64,000 nt of DNA from Clitoria ternatea (lineage: Eukaryota; Streptophyta; Magnoliopsida; Fabales; Fabaceae), in NCBI GenBank assembly GCA_037962975.1, contig CM075674.1, forward strand, positions 43,104,501 to 43,168,500, given 5' to 3'. Both the position numbers and the translations under genes were made by a program. Of this stretch, positions 19,642-30,610 are shown one piece after another. The notes below the pieces were generated by a model, which had not been told where the DNA came from, did no database searches, and saw nothing but the letters and a program-made list of their open reading frames with translations. Position 1 is the first letter of the stretch, and each line of letters starts with the position of its first letter.

Positions 19642-21728
19642 TGTTGCTACCCAATTTTGTCCGGGTCCATTTAAAATTTCCAAAAAATAAAAAAAAGTAA
19701 AAAGTAAAAAAATTAATTTATTTTTTTTAAAAGAAAAGTGAACCTGTGGGCTTGTTTGAATTTCAAATTATTGATCCGGGCTTTGATTTTTAAATTTTAA
19801 ATCCTTACCAGAACCGTAGATTTTTTAACTTCTAAAACTTAGAAAATTTTAAAATTTAAGAAGGGAGTTTAAAATTTGAATTTTATGAGGGATAAGATTT
19901 TAGAAGATTAGAGAAAGAAATAGATAGAGATAAAGTTTTAAATATATTATATATAATGTGATAAGTTTTTTTAAAAATCAAATTCAGGTTTTATAATTAA
20001 ACTAACCATATCTATATGTTATAAGATAAGGAAAAAGGCACAAATTTCATATACTAATAAAAGAGATAACAAGATTATTATTATATGTTTAACGCTAAAG
20101 AGATAAGAGGAGAGGAAAGGAATCAGATTTTTTTCACATTAAATGCTAAAGGATAAAGGAAATTATAATATATATATAAAACGGCATAACATGAAGAAGA
20201 AAGCAGGAAAAAAAGGGCAAGGCCAACAATATATATATGCTATACATTCACGCTGGAAGGGGAAAAAAAAGAAAAGGGAGGCTGGACAATTACTCCATGC
20301 AAGGCACAACAAAAAAAAAGAAATTGATAGATAATTGACTTTAAGCAATTGAAAGGGGAGATTGGATATACACGCTACAGGGGGGAGGGAATTGGAAGAA
20401 ATTCACGCAAGCCATCAAGAGAGATTTTGGAGACATTGGAAACTCATTATATTATCCACGTGAGGTAACAAAAAAAAATTCAATTGGCAGACATAGCCAA
20501 TTCACGTGCAGTTGCGTGAAAGAGGAAGTACATAAAATCAGTAAGGTACATTTCCTTTTCAATTTGTTTGTTGTGATTATATGTAATCCTAGCCTCTTAG
20601 AGAATTAAATTATAAAATCCTTTCCTCTTTAGAAATATTCTAATAATCAGTAAGACATAGTACCTGTTAATGTTTGTTACTTACCGAGTTTAGAGTATTT
20701 TATTTGTAAAATAGAGAAACAAAATTCATATTGGTATATGCCTAAAATTAAAATCTTTATGCTAGGGTTGGTTTAGACAAGACGTCCCGTTAACCTATAC
20801 TTAATTACCAGAGTATAAAGTATCGTTAGTAATACCAATAGGTAACAAAAATTAATTCAAGTTAGGGACCAATTTGGATGAGACGCCCTGTTGGCCTAAG
20901 TTTTCAAATAAAAATAAGTCTTTAATTGTCTCAAAATTAATTTCAAACTATAAGAAATATTGTTTTAACAAATCCAGTATCTTTATAGATTCTTTGGACG
21001 AGACGTCCTATTAATCTAGGTCCCTAGCCAAGCTTTTCATTCTTAAATTAATTTTAAGGTTCTTTCAAAAATATAATAATAAAAAAATCAATAAAACCCA
21101 AGGTTTTTTTTCTCTAAAAAATAATACACCACTTAAAGTCAATTTGGACGAGACGTCCTACTGATTAATATTTTTTAAATCTCGACATTTTCCAATCTAC
21201 TTCGAATTTTCTAAAATAACACAAAGAACTACGTAACCCTGATTTCCCCTAACGCTTGGGGAATACGTAGGAGCGGGAACAATTATTCCTGTCGGGCCCA
21301 AATTTTAAAAAAATATATATCTTTTTTTACTAGTAAAAATAAAATCATCATGCTTTTAACGATAACTCGATTAATTTGGACGAGACGTCCTGTTAATCAT
21401 AAAGTTTATAATTTTAAAAAATCATTAAATCAACAACAAATCCATGAGGCATCTCTAAGAGGTTTAAATTATAAATTAGTAGGATTATTCAAACTTAAAC
21501 GATTTAGGGTAACCGTTTAAAACGGATAGTGTGGGGTGCTAATACCTTCCCCACCTGTAATTAGACTCCCGAACCTAAAATCTTAATTTAGGACTAGTAC
21601 CTTCACGTTAGGTTTTTCTGATGTTTTACCTTAAAAATATTAGTGGCGACTCCACGGTTTCCGGAGGAAACTCGGGAAACCAATTTTCTTTTTACGGTCG
21701 GCCTCCCGCCGCGATCCAAGTCGCGACA
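19642..21728 (+). repeat. Element D 5' LTR (Ogre-type)
   Basis: About 2.1 kb, starting TGTTGCTACCCAATTTTG and ending GTCGCGACA. It aligns in outline with the F LTR (41794-43950). It holds TATATAAA at 20173-20180, then several GGACGAGACGTCC words (20996, 21146 and 21378 exact; 20774 and 20877 degenerate) and a hairpin at 21244-21263, all downstream of the TATA box. It contains no genes; the short frames at 20143-20348 are chance. Confidence 0.87.
20173..20180 (+). promoter_or_regulatory. Candidate TATA box, element D LTR
   Basis: TATATAAA followed by ACGG. The reiterated hairpin words lie downstream of it and so would be in the RNA. Confidence 0.45.
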
Positions 21729-21730
21729 GA

Positions 21731-21750
21731 TGGCGACTCCACTGGGGACC
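21731..21750 (+). other. Primer binding site, element D
   Basis: TGGCGACTCCACTGGGGAC, two bases after the LTR, the primer site known from Ogre elements (tRNA-Arg, from memory). Confidence 0.88.
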
Positions 21751-22633
21751 TTAGAGAGTCAAGCCCATTTAATTTGTTTAAGTATATTTGAATTATCCTA
21801 CATGTTTTCTTGCCTATGTTTATGCCATGTGTTTGGTTGATATATGTTATTATTGAACCATAGGGTAGGAGATGTTATATTTTGTATTATTGAACCTTAG
21901 GGTAGATGATTTTATTATTATTATTTGCTCTGTGTTTGTTTCTTGTGAATGAAGGGTAAATTACATGTACGCCCCTCACACACTACACTTATACTTTGTC
22001 ACACACATTCCGAGTGGGACCCTACACCCAAGGGTCTGAATAAACCATTAAGTTTAGGAGAGGTTGTGTAGCGGTGTCATTTGGGACATTCGTCTCCGTC
22101 TGACATCGTGAGAGCCTCAGCTAGAGTGTGACTTTCTCATGGTGCCCACACCTGGTAGATTTCCTATCGTTGTGGTCCACATCATGGGTAGAGTCTAAGC
22201 TCTAGTGGCCTTTAATAATTTAAAATAGCCACACAAAGTGAGAGGACACTATTAGAGGAACCTTAGAACCGATAAGAGGACTTCAGACAAACCCTGTATA
22301 GAGAACACAAGGGGCAATGGTATAATACCTTCTTTTTTTTCTAAATTAAAAGATTCCTTTTTCCAATAAACATTTTCTTAAAAAAAGGCCCAATACTTTA
22401 ACATGGGGCAAATAGTTCAAGCCCGTTCAATTTTGTGCTTTAAATTATAGGCCTTTTGGATCGTAAGTTTTTATGTAAAGTTTTCCAAAAAGTGGATGAT
22501 CTGAGAGGTCTGTAATTTATTCACACAGAAAATATTTTTAAGAAATAATGATAACAAGCCTATAAGTTGATTTTTTTTTATTTTTTTTCTCTCTTCCAGA
22601 AGGTAATCAAAACTTGGCGAGTATCCAACAAAA
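21751..22633 (+). other. Element D leader between PBS and aORF1
   Basis: Untranslated Ogre leader. It contains repeated phrases of the type 'ATTGAACC(A/T)TAGGGTAG' at about 21852 and 21887, matched by similar phrases in F (44140-44200). No gene is seen. Confidence 0.65.
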
Positions 22634-24562
22634 ATGGAAACTAATGTGGATTTAGATGAATGTGGGGCCAACAAGACCGAATTGAGGAAGTTACTACATG
22701 TCAAGGTGGGGAAAATTGACACTGCTAGCCTGCAGGTTTTGGGAAAGAAGCTGAATCTGACCCAAAGGATGGCCTTCTCAAGGAAATATGGGAGAATCTT
22801 AAAGCTTTTGGAAGTTGAAGTACAGGTCGAAGCACTCACTGCTTTAGCCCAATTTTACGACCCACCTCTTCGATGCTTCACATTTCGAGACTTCCAGTTA
22901 GCGCCATCAGTGGAAGAGTTCAAGCAGATTTTAGGCTTACCATTAGAGGGGTAGGTACCTTACAGACGACTTGGGCAGTATGCTAACATCACCTCCCTTT
23001 CTTCAATACTGAAGATTAGTCCGACCGAGCTAGAAGAAGCGCGACTATACAGGAATCAGATACCAGGGTTTACCAGGGCATATTTGGAAAAACACATGAA
23101 CAGTTTGGCTGAAAATAAAGATTGGGAAACTTTCATGGATACCTTAGCACTTACCCTTTATGGTATCATCTTGTTTCCTCGAATCGAGAATTATGTAGAC
23201 TATGATGCTATAGATGTTTTCCTGGCCCGTAAACTTCATCGTGAAAATCCTATTACTGCACTTTTGGCGGATGTTTACTGTACCATGGACTATTGCCATA
23301 CTCAAGGGGGGAAAAGAATCCTCTGTTGCTCACCAGCTTTGTATGTGTGGCTTGCATCACATGTCTTTAGCCAAATAGGCAAGGTTGAATGCCCTATATC
23401 AGACCTAAAGTGGTGCCAATTGACTGTGAAGAGCGCGCGTGAATGGGCCAGCCATCTTATTGGGCTCACTGCTGAAAAGATAAGATGGTATCCACAATGG
23501 CTAAAGGTTGACACCATCATTCACCATTGTGGAAGTTATCCGAATGTCCCGCTCATAGGCACTCGTGGATGCATCAATTATAATCCAGTCATAGCCAAAC
23601 GCCAATTGGCTTACCCTTTGCTTGGACCACCAAGTGAAGAGTCATTGACCCCCTTTGTCCTCTACTACACAAACGGGGAATACGCTTCTACCCTCAAGCA
23701 TATAAGGGGTGCCTGGCAAAAAGTTTACAAGAAAGGGAAAGAGTTAGGTGTCAGAAGTCATGGTATTAAAGAATAATACTATCAGTGGATCCTAAATCGG
23801 GTCACTATCGTCAAGCTGCCATTCAGGACATTCGATCCCCCTCCGAGGTATGAGTCGTCTACTGGACCCCCTTTTGAAGATGAAAGGGCTAGAGAAATAG
23901 AGGAGCTGAAAGCCAAGAATAAGAAGTTAGAAGATGACTTGACAAAAGGCTATCAAGATTGTGCTCTTTTGAAGAGGGAAAATCATGAAAAAGAACAAGC
24001 CTATGAGGACATTAGTAGAAAGCGAAAGGCCGAAATGATTCATGGGCAGAAGTTAGATCAATGCCTCCGAGCAGCTAACTCCCAGCTAAAAGCCAAGAAT
24101 GAAGAAAGAGATGTCATTCTTGCAGACAAACAGCTATTGAAACAGATGATGGGGAGAGCAAGAGAAAGTGAACAGAAGGCCGTGGCAGAAAAAGATTTTC
24201 TGCAATCTCAAATCACTATCATGGAGCAACAAATCAAAGATATGACTGAAGCGTCTCGACAAGAAATAAATGATGAGAAATGGCGTGCATACGAGATAGA
24301 GAACAGATGTCAGGAGATGATACAGTCTATGAGAGCCGAAGTAGCAAATCAGGATGAAATCATTCACTCATGGATGCGCCGCTTCCACCAGCTAGCGTAT
24401 CTGGTAAATGGAACTTTGGAAGACATCCCACAGCTGTTGAGAAAGGCCGATGGAATGACAAACCCCCTCACTACCCCCAAGGAGATTGTAGTTTTCCTAG
24501 AATATTGTAAAAATCGGCTCAATGAAATGAAGGCTATGATTGCCCGAGCTAGGAGGGGCTGA
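22634..24562 (+). pseudogene. Element D aORF1 (Ogre upstream ORF, two stops)
   Basis: One continuous frame of 643 codons broken only by TAG at 22952-22954 and TAA at 23774-23776. The N-terminal half has the plant-mobile-domain-like pattern (LNLTQRMAFSRKYGRILKLL, ALAQFYDPPLRCFTFRDF, APSVEEFKQILGLP, then YPQWLKVDTIIHHCGSYPNV). The C-terminal third is a long coiled coil (about 23890-24380). Ogre elements are known for such an extra ORF between the 5' LTR and gag; its job is not known. The same protein, more decayed, is at 45044-46981. Confidence 0.87.
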
Positions 24563-24943
24563 TCATTTCTGCTAGATGTAATGACTGCTTTCGTTAAAGT
24601 AATAAAATGATTACTTCACGTCCACAATGATACCATATTAGTTTCCACATTGCTTAACTTAGTACTTTTGAACGAGACGTTCTGAGGAACGGTAAAAGGA
24701 TGCTCGCCAAGGCTCATGATCGCTTCAATCATTTTTATTTTTATTTTTATTTTTATTTTTATTTATCTCTTTATTTATTTGTTTATTTATTTATTTATTT
24801 ATTTATTTTTATTTATTATTATTTTTTTGGTCTCTTTCTTTTTTTTTCACTAATACATTTCTTTATTTATTAAAAAAAACAAAAATAGAAAGAAAGAAAT
24901 CACGGGGAGACATCCTTATAGAACCCGGCTTCAGACAAGACTC
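24563..24943 (+). other. Spacer aORF1-gag of element D with hairpin and AT microsatellite
   Basis: It contains GAACGAGACGTTC (24670-24682), a paired variant of the LTR word, followed by a TTTTTA/TTTA microsatellite at 24733-24866. The equivalent spacer in F (46982-47288) has the hairpin but not the microsatellite. Confidence 0.75.
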
Positions 24944-26195
24944 ATGGCTGAAACAGATAATGAGACCGAGAACTTAAGGAATAAAGTCAACTATTTAAGG
25001 GAGCAGATAACTGAGTTGACCAAACTTCTAGAAAAAAGGGTCATAGAAGAGGGCCCATCCACAAACAACGAGCGTCAACCAACTTTTCCGTCTGCTAACG
25101 ATATCGGAAACCTGGGCAAAGCTGCTAAACCCCGCACCATGCAACCACCATTTTATGGCATGCCATATGGATGCATGCCTCCTCAAACCTTCACTGATCA
25201 GGATGGTAACCTCATACCCTTTCCGTTGTATGGTTTACCTCCTGGTTATGTTCCTCCTGTAATCTCGGGTCCACAAGATGGGAACGCAGTACCCCCGTTA
25301 AACCCACAGGTTCAGAATCAAGTCCCGAGTCCACAGACCTCTGAGCTTCGAAACACTCAGTCACCCGCAATTCAGGTAACTACACCTATTCCGAACCCAC
25401 AAGGAGTGGCACGGTCAAATCTGGCATATCAAGCACAACAATTCCCTCACCTCCAATCACAACATAATTATCCTTATGGGTATATGATGCATCGCCCTGT
25501 CGTCATGCAAACCACTAATCATGCTATTGCAAATACTGAGCCTAAGGGAAAGATGGAGATTCTCGAAGAACGCCTTCACGTTATGGAAGGTGTGGGAGGT
25601 TTTGGCCCAACAGACGCATCTGAACTTTGCCTGGTTCCAGATGTGGTGATACCCCCCAAATTTAAAATGCCTGAATTTGACAAATATCAGGGTATGTCTT
25701 GTGCTCAGAATCATCTGACCATGTACTGTCGAAAGATGGCTTCCCATGCCCTCGATGATAAACTACTCATTCACTGTTTCCAAGATAGTTTGGCAGAAGC
25801 TGCCCTGACTTGGTACATGCATCTAGAACGTGCTCGCATACATTGCTGGAGAGACCTAGCTGATGCCTTCTTGAAACAATACAAATACAACCTAGACATG
25901 GCACCAGACAGGATGCAATGAGTCTTTTAAAGAGTATGCCCAGCGTTGGCGAGAAGTGGCTGCATAAGTGGACCCCCCGCTGCTAGAGAAGGAGGTTGTG
26001 GCAATGTTCATCGATACACTCCAAGCTCCTTTTTATGACAGAATGATTGGGAGTGTATCATCAAATTTCTCTGACATTGTTACCATTGGAGAAAGAGTGG
26101 AAAGTGGGGTAAGGACAGGGAAAATTGCCCAAATTGCATCAGGGGAACCTTCCATGAAAAAACATGTGCAAACTGGAACAAGGCGATATCATTGA
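24944..26195 (+). pseudogene. Element D gag (truncated)
   Basis: ATG at 24944 gives MAETDNETENLRNKVNYL with a coiled coil (LREQITELTKLLEKRVIEE), a proline-rich middle, and the gag core (DVVIPPKFKMPEFDKYQG, MYCRKMASHALDDKLLIHCF, LTWYMHLERARIHCWRDLADAFLKQYKYN). A short deletion and a frameshift after MAPDRMQ (TGA at 25919-25921) and a TAA near 25964 damage it. The frame then continues (VVAMFIDTLQAPFYDRMIGS) until about 26195, where sequence related to the aORF2 3' end begins. Confidence 0.85.
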
Positions 26196-26241
26196 AATAC
26201 AAATAAAAACAAAGCTTGCAAAGAGTTTCAGGAGCTGGTCT
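26196..26241. other. Deletion junction D gag / aORF2 tail
   Basis: The sense Ogre gag stops and the 3' flank of an antisense aORF2 follows within a few tens of bases. B protease-to-integrase and all of D downstream of gag are missing here. Confidence 0.6.
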
Positions 26242-28934
26242 TCAAGGGTCGGACGGCATCCCTTCTTGTTGGGCAGAGGTGGGCTGACCTTCACCAGGTT
26301 TGGTTAAACTTTGGGAGGGAGGCAAGTCCGCCACGATATATTCAACACTGGGCGCAGGAGCGTGACCCCCCTGAACAGGCACCATCAATTCTCCATTGAT
26401 GAATTCGTAGTAAGGATGAATGCCTGCAGTGGTGAGAGCAACGCCTGGATTGTGATAACGGAGTTGGCGAATAGCCATGCTGAAAGCGTCATCAATTGCC
26501 GCCTCAGCTGCATCCAAGGCAGATTGTAACTCCTTGTCAAGCCTCACACTGGCGGCATTTGAAGTGGCTTTTTTGGCTCTCAGCTCTTCAACCTGTTTTT
26601 CAAGGTAATTGTATGCAGTGGCTGCTTGGTCCAACTCCGCCGCCCAGGCGTCTTCAGCAGCGATTTTATTAAGTTCAAGGGAAACCAACTTCTGCTGAAG
26701 CTCACTCACATCCTCGCCCAATTTTTATTTCTGCTGAGTCAGATTCGAAACTTGTTGTTTCAGCAGATCATTGTCAGCCTTCACCTGGGACAGCCCACTC
26801 ACCTCCTCACCCAATTTTACATTCTGCTCCTTCAAGCCAGAAACTTGCTTTTCCAGCAAGACTTTATCAGCTCTCACCCGAGCCAGCTCCTCCTGCAGCT
26901 TCTTGATGTCGGAGTCGGCGGTGTCAAGGTGTCTATCTTTAGCTTTGATCACCTCCGACAGCTGTTCGTTATCATGCTCCAAGCTGCGTATTTTTTCAAT
27001 AGAATCATGAAAAGATTCTTGAAACATGTTGGCCTCAGCAGCAACATCAGCAATACGTGGCACAGAGGCTAGAAAACCATCAATTTCTGCAAGGTGCCAC
27101 CTTGCAGCTGCAGCAGCGTCTGGAATTTCTTGGAAGTCGATGTCGGGGCGGAGGATGAACTCCGGATCACGTCTCTCCGACTGGCGGGATCCCATATTTG
27201 CAAAATACAAGAAGGGATTCAGTCGAGACCCCGCCAAAGGCAGAGAGACAGATCGCCTGGATGACTCCCCTGGAACATCAATAAGGAAAACTGGTGTCCC
27301 TCGAGTAGCCAAGCCCAAGGCGGGATTCTCAGCCGGGCGGACTGGGGAAGTTTGAACTCCCTCCGCCTCATCTCCCATAACTTGGTTTGGAGAGGCTTGA
27401 ATTCCCTCTGCTTCCTCCCCCACGACATCTTCTTCGAGGACGCCTTCAACACCGCCCATATCAGCGATAGTACCCACAACAGGTACTTCCTGAGTCTCCT
27501 CCAAGTTGATGGCGGTGTCAACTGATGCTCCTTCCTCAACCCTCTTCTTGCCTTTGGTCTTCCTTCTTTGCAAGGGTTGGAGATCTACTTCCTCTTCTTC
27601 CTCCTCAGCAGCTTCTGGTTCTTGGCGTTTTTTAGAACGCCTCTCAACATCAGCTGTTGAGGACCCTGCACCATCTTCCAAATTCACTATGTTAGTGGAT
27701 GCAGGGAAAGGAAGGGTCTTCGTTAGAGCAGCAGCCAAATTCCTCCTGGGCTGCACATTATTCTCCGCGTCAATCTCCTTGCGGCTCATGCGGATCTGCT
27801 TGATGCGTTCCATCCCAGGGAATTCAGCAATCTCTTATGCAAAATAACATATATGAGTACAGTTAGAAGAGGCAGGAAGAAATAGAAGTAATATTCAATC
27901 AATATTGGAATTGTTAATGACGAAATATTACTCAAGTATCCCTGAGCATCCCGCCCAAGCAGCCTTCGACACAGAATCAGCTTGTGGACGGAGTTGTACT
28001 CCTTCAACGCCCGGAGTACTTCTACAGATGCAGCTGATAGAGCACTTTCCTCGACTTCATATGCTTGCTTAGTCAAGAGGAAGTGCTCATGAGTCCAAGC
28101 TACTGGGAATTTGTCATTTCCCTCTTTACTCCGCCAGAAGACGGGCTTGTCCTTCCTAACGGACACCTTCACAAAACTCATCCTGAAGTGAAGACTGCCT
28201 TCCTTGGCGAAGTTAGCAAACGCCTTGAAATTTAAAATCTTCGGCTCCGCCCGAAGGGTTACAAAGCCCATGCCACCAGTTCTCACGTTCACCCTCCTCA
28301 TTATGCGGCAGAAAGAAAAGAACAACGCCACAGTGGGCGCGAACTCCAGATGTTCAGCCATCACCTCAAAACTACAAACTATCCCCCAACCATTGGGATG
28401 CAGTTGAGAAGGAGCGCAGTCCAGAAACCTAAGTACGCCCATCTGGAATTTGTTCAGTGGGAAGCGTACCCCCAGCTGGGTGAACAGAATATCGTACATG
28501 TATATGGTGCGTTCATTTTGAGGACGATGACATATTCGTTCGAAGGTCTTGGGAGAACGAATGATGAACCTATTTTCATACCGTTCATCTTTCCAGATTG
28601 GCACGGGCAACTCCATCGCCCCTCCACTAGTTGTCGCATGACGAGAGGAAGCATCTCTAACATCTTCCTCAACCCAACAATAGGGGTTAATCTCAAGTGT
28701 CTTTTCCCAATCCAATCCATGCAAAACAACATTCTGACACTCTGCCATCGTGAGCACTTGTGTATGGGAAACACCTCCTGATACAAACGAATGTATAACA
28801 TTACTAAAATACTCCACGCTGCTGTAAAACGTTGAATCCCTCCCAGTATAGAAAGCCTCATCTTCACTCTCAATGTCAGAAAACATGGGACGAACAGAAA
28901 CCCTAGAGCATGACACTGACTTTTTTCCCCTCAT
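26242..28934 (-). pseudogene. Antisense accessory gene aORF2 of element B (two exons, one stop)
   Basis: Start ATG at 28934 (MRGKKSVSCSRVSVRPMF); the longer frame uses a GTG at 28952. Exon 1 has the pattern of 'putative gypsy-type transposon' proteins: YDILFTQLGVRFPLNKFQMG, FLDCAPSQLHPNGWG, VALFFSFCRIMRR, FPVAWTHEHFLLTKQAYEV. A 98-nt GT-AG intron (27931-27834) in phase 1 joins it in frame to exon 2, which is acidic with basic KR clusters and ends in long coiled coils. A TAA at 26725-26727 interrupts the coiled coil; the same frame runs on to 26242. Tat elements are known to carry an antisense ORF between integrase and the 3' LTR. It could instead belong to D (see findings). Confidence 0.8.
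27834..27931 (-). other. Intron of B aORF2
   Basis: On the minus strand it starts GTAATATT and ends TTTTGCATAAG. It is 98 nt, AT-rich and not a multiple of three. Removal joins GGATACTTGA to AGATTGCTG, keeping the downstream frame without a stop. The H copy has an intron-like gap at the same position and phase (63477-63409). Confidence 0.75.
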
Positions 28935-29669
28935 CCTCGCTTCAACAAACACACATATAAAGAAAAAAACAGAACCAACCCAATATAAATAAAGATAGAA
29001 AGCAGAGGAAGAAGCAAGCTACCTTAAGTTTCTAAGAAAACTGAAGAACTCCAACAACCAACAAACTAGCGAGAAAGTAGCAAAAGCAGTTTCAGCAAAC
29101 GAATGCGAAGTGAAAGATGAAGCAAAACATTTCCCTCCTAAGAGTTTACCTATTTATAGGCATGGCTTGGGGGAAAATAAGCGAATCCTCAAAAACTTCA
29201 AAGATGTGTTTGCAACCGTTGGATCAATCTTACTAACGGTTCTAATTCTAAACACGTATTTACAGCTGTTGGATGAATCTTACTGACGGTTCCTCTTGAT
29301 GCTGAAACCAACAGATGAATTTAATGGCAGGTATTTCCTTGGCCGCATTTTCAAAATCCAAGGCCCATGGTAATAACCTCGAAAATGTTTCTCAACTGCC
29401 ATCCCACGCATTTATGTCCCATCATTGGAATGGCAATCGTTACGAGGGCATACGTGGCAACGAGAGATTAAAAAGGCAAAACGTGGTTTCGAGGTGCTTT
29501 AATGACAGGCGTGACAAGTGACGACAAAGGCAATAAATGCATGAAAACACTTGTCCATAAATCCTGAATTAGCAAACAACGCCTAAACCCATGCCTACAA
29601 AAGCTTAACTTAAGTGTTATAGCTCATTAAAGTGACTCCGCCAGTCACTATAACAAGCTAGGGGGCATA
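28935..29669. other. Region between aORF2 and B 3' LTR
   Basis: Antisense leader and promoter of aORF2 on one strand, 3' untranslated region of B on the other. It includes two GTTGGAT(C/G)AATCTTACT(A/G)ACGGTT repeats (about 29220 and 29270). The B polypurine tract GCTAGGGGGCATA is at 29657-29669. Confidence 0.7.
29151..29160 (-). promoter_or_regulatory. TATA box of antisense aORF2
   Basis: The minus strand reads CCTATAAATA, about 220 bp upstream of the aORF2 ATG, between that gene and the 3' LTR. The same strand, spacing and consensus as a normal plant promoter make an independent antisense transcript likely (inference). Confidence 0.6.
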
Positions 29670-30605
29670 TGATCCGGTCCCAACACCGGCCCTCAAGAAC
29701 ATGGCTTTAATACTTTGCCAGATCAGCATTTCGAACAAGAAAAGTACGCTTCAAATACATTATAATTGTTTCTATACGGAGTACATACGACCAGGACAAG
29801 TAACCCCGCCAAGGCATGTTACTCCGCCAAGGCATGTTACTCCGCCAAGGCATGTTACTCCGCCAAGGCATGTTACTCCGCCAAGGCTTGTTACCTCGCC
29901 AAAGAGGAAAATATTGAATACCTTATACATGAAATATCCCTAATGCATATTACTCCGCCAAGCCATAGGCTCAACACAGGCGGAATATTGAACTTCCTAT
30001 ACTGCGTAGCGAGCCCATACTTGTAACCCTGGCACGAGATTGACTCTGTCTTGAGAGGTTGAAAATGGGAATCACGCTGTCACGCATTAAAGGGAAAAAC
30101 AAATAAAATAATAAAGCATTCACGCTTCCCAAGTAAGTGGAAATACCTACTATAATGACAGTGCTTGCAAACAGCGCAGGGACCCACTACCTTTCCAGCA
30201 CAATGCCTGAAATCAAGGAACAGGTCCCACCAATAATGGAGCACCAGTAACAGGTATATAATCCTCAGCAAAAAGGTATAAGGGGGATCCCCCATTCTAA
30301 ACCTTACATTCTCTTACTTGCATAATTCTCTCAAGATTTGCTTTCTAAGTCTATGAGTATTCTGAAATACTGACTTGAGCGTCGGAGAATAATTGCAGGT
30401 ACCACCCCCTATTGTGTCAAGGCAAGGACGGTTCCTTCAGGCGGACTTTGACACCGTCCCAGAATACATTGCACTCCGCCTCAACATACAAAGACACTCT
30501 GTATTTGTATTTATATATATACTGCTTTGTATCGGATTGACACTTTATGTACATTTTGAATTGTTCAACGAACATACTTCTACACCCCCTGTAAAGGACA
30601 GTTCA
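29670..30605 (+). repeat. Element B 3' LTR
   Basis: 936 bp, TGATCCGG...CAGTTCA, with the 18-bp array at 29806-29902, followed by the GGAAC duplication. About 15 differences from the 5' LTR were counted by eye. Confidence 0.93.
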
Positions 30606-30610
30606 GGAAC
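30606..30610. repeat. Target site duplication of element B, right
   Basis: GGAAC, identical to 7883-7887. Confidence 0.9.

Larger units (their letters stand above)
19642..26195 (+). mobile_element. Element D: Ogre-type Ty3 element, 5' half only
   Basis: 5' LTR (19642-21728), primer site for Ogre-type elements, aORF1 with two stops, spacer and gag, then an abrupt end at about 26195. No protease, RT, integrase or 3' LTR is present. It was inserted into B between gag and protease, and the right side was later lost together with B pol. The flank GCAGC (19637-19641) should be its target duplication, but its partner is gone. Confidence 0.85.
7888..30605 (+). mobile_element. Element B: Tat-type Ty3 retrotransposon (split)
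   Basis: Two 936-bp LTRs (7888-8823 and 29670-30605) start TGATCCGG and end CAGTTCA, flanked by a perfect GGAAC duplication. Inside are a primer binding site, gag in two pieces, and an antisense accessory gene typical of Tat-lineage elements. PR, RT, RH and INT are missing, lost together with the 3' half of D at about 26195. By eye the LTRs differ at about 15 sites (about 1.6 percent), more than the LTRs of the nested element C, in keeping with B being older. Confidence 0.9.

Noticed and set aside
20143..20348. Lysine-rich small frames on both strands
   Set aside because: Low-complexity purine/pyrimidine sequence in the D LTR near the TATA box; no support as a gene.
24733..24866. TTTTTA/TTTA run as a regulatory or matrix-attachment element
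   Set aside because: It is a simple microsatellite absent from the matching spacer of F; nothing further can be supported.
27506..27847. Plus-strand frames opposite aORF2 (26311-28781)
   Set aside because: Shadows of the antisense gene; the minus frame has the family pattern, the intron and the promoter.
29315..29521. 68-codon plus-strand frame between aORF2 and the B 3' LTR
   Set aside because: It lies opposite the antisense promoter, with no family pattern, and B's 3' UTR is not expected to code there.
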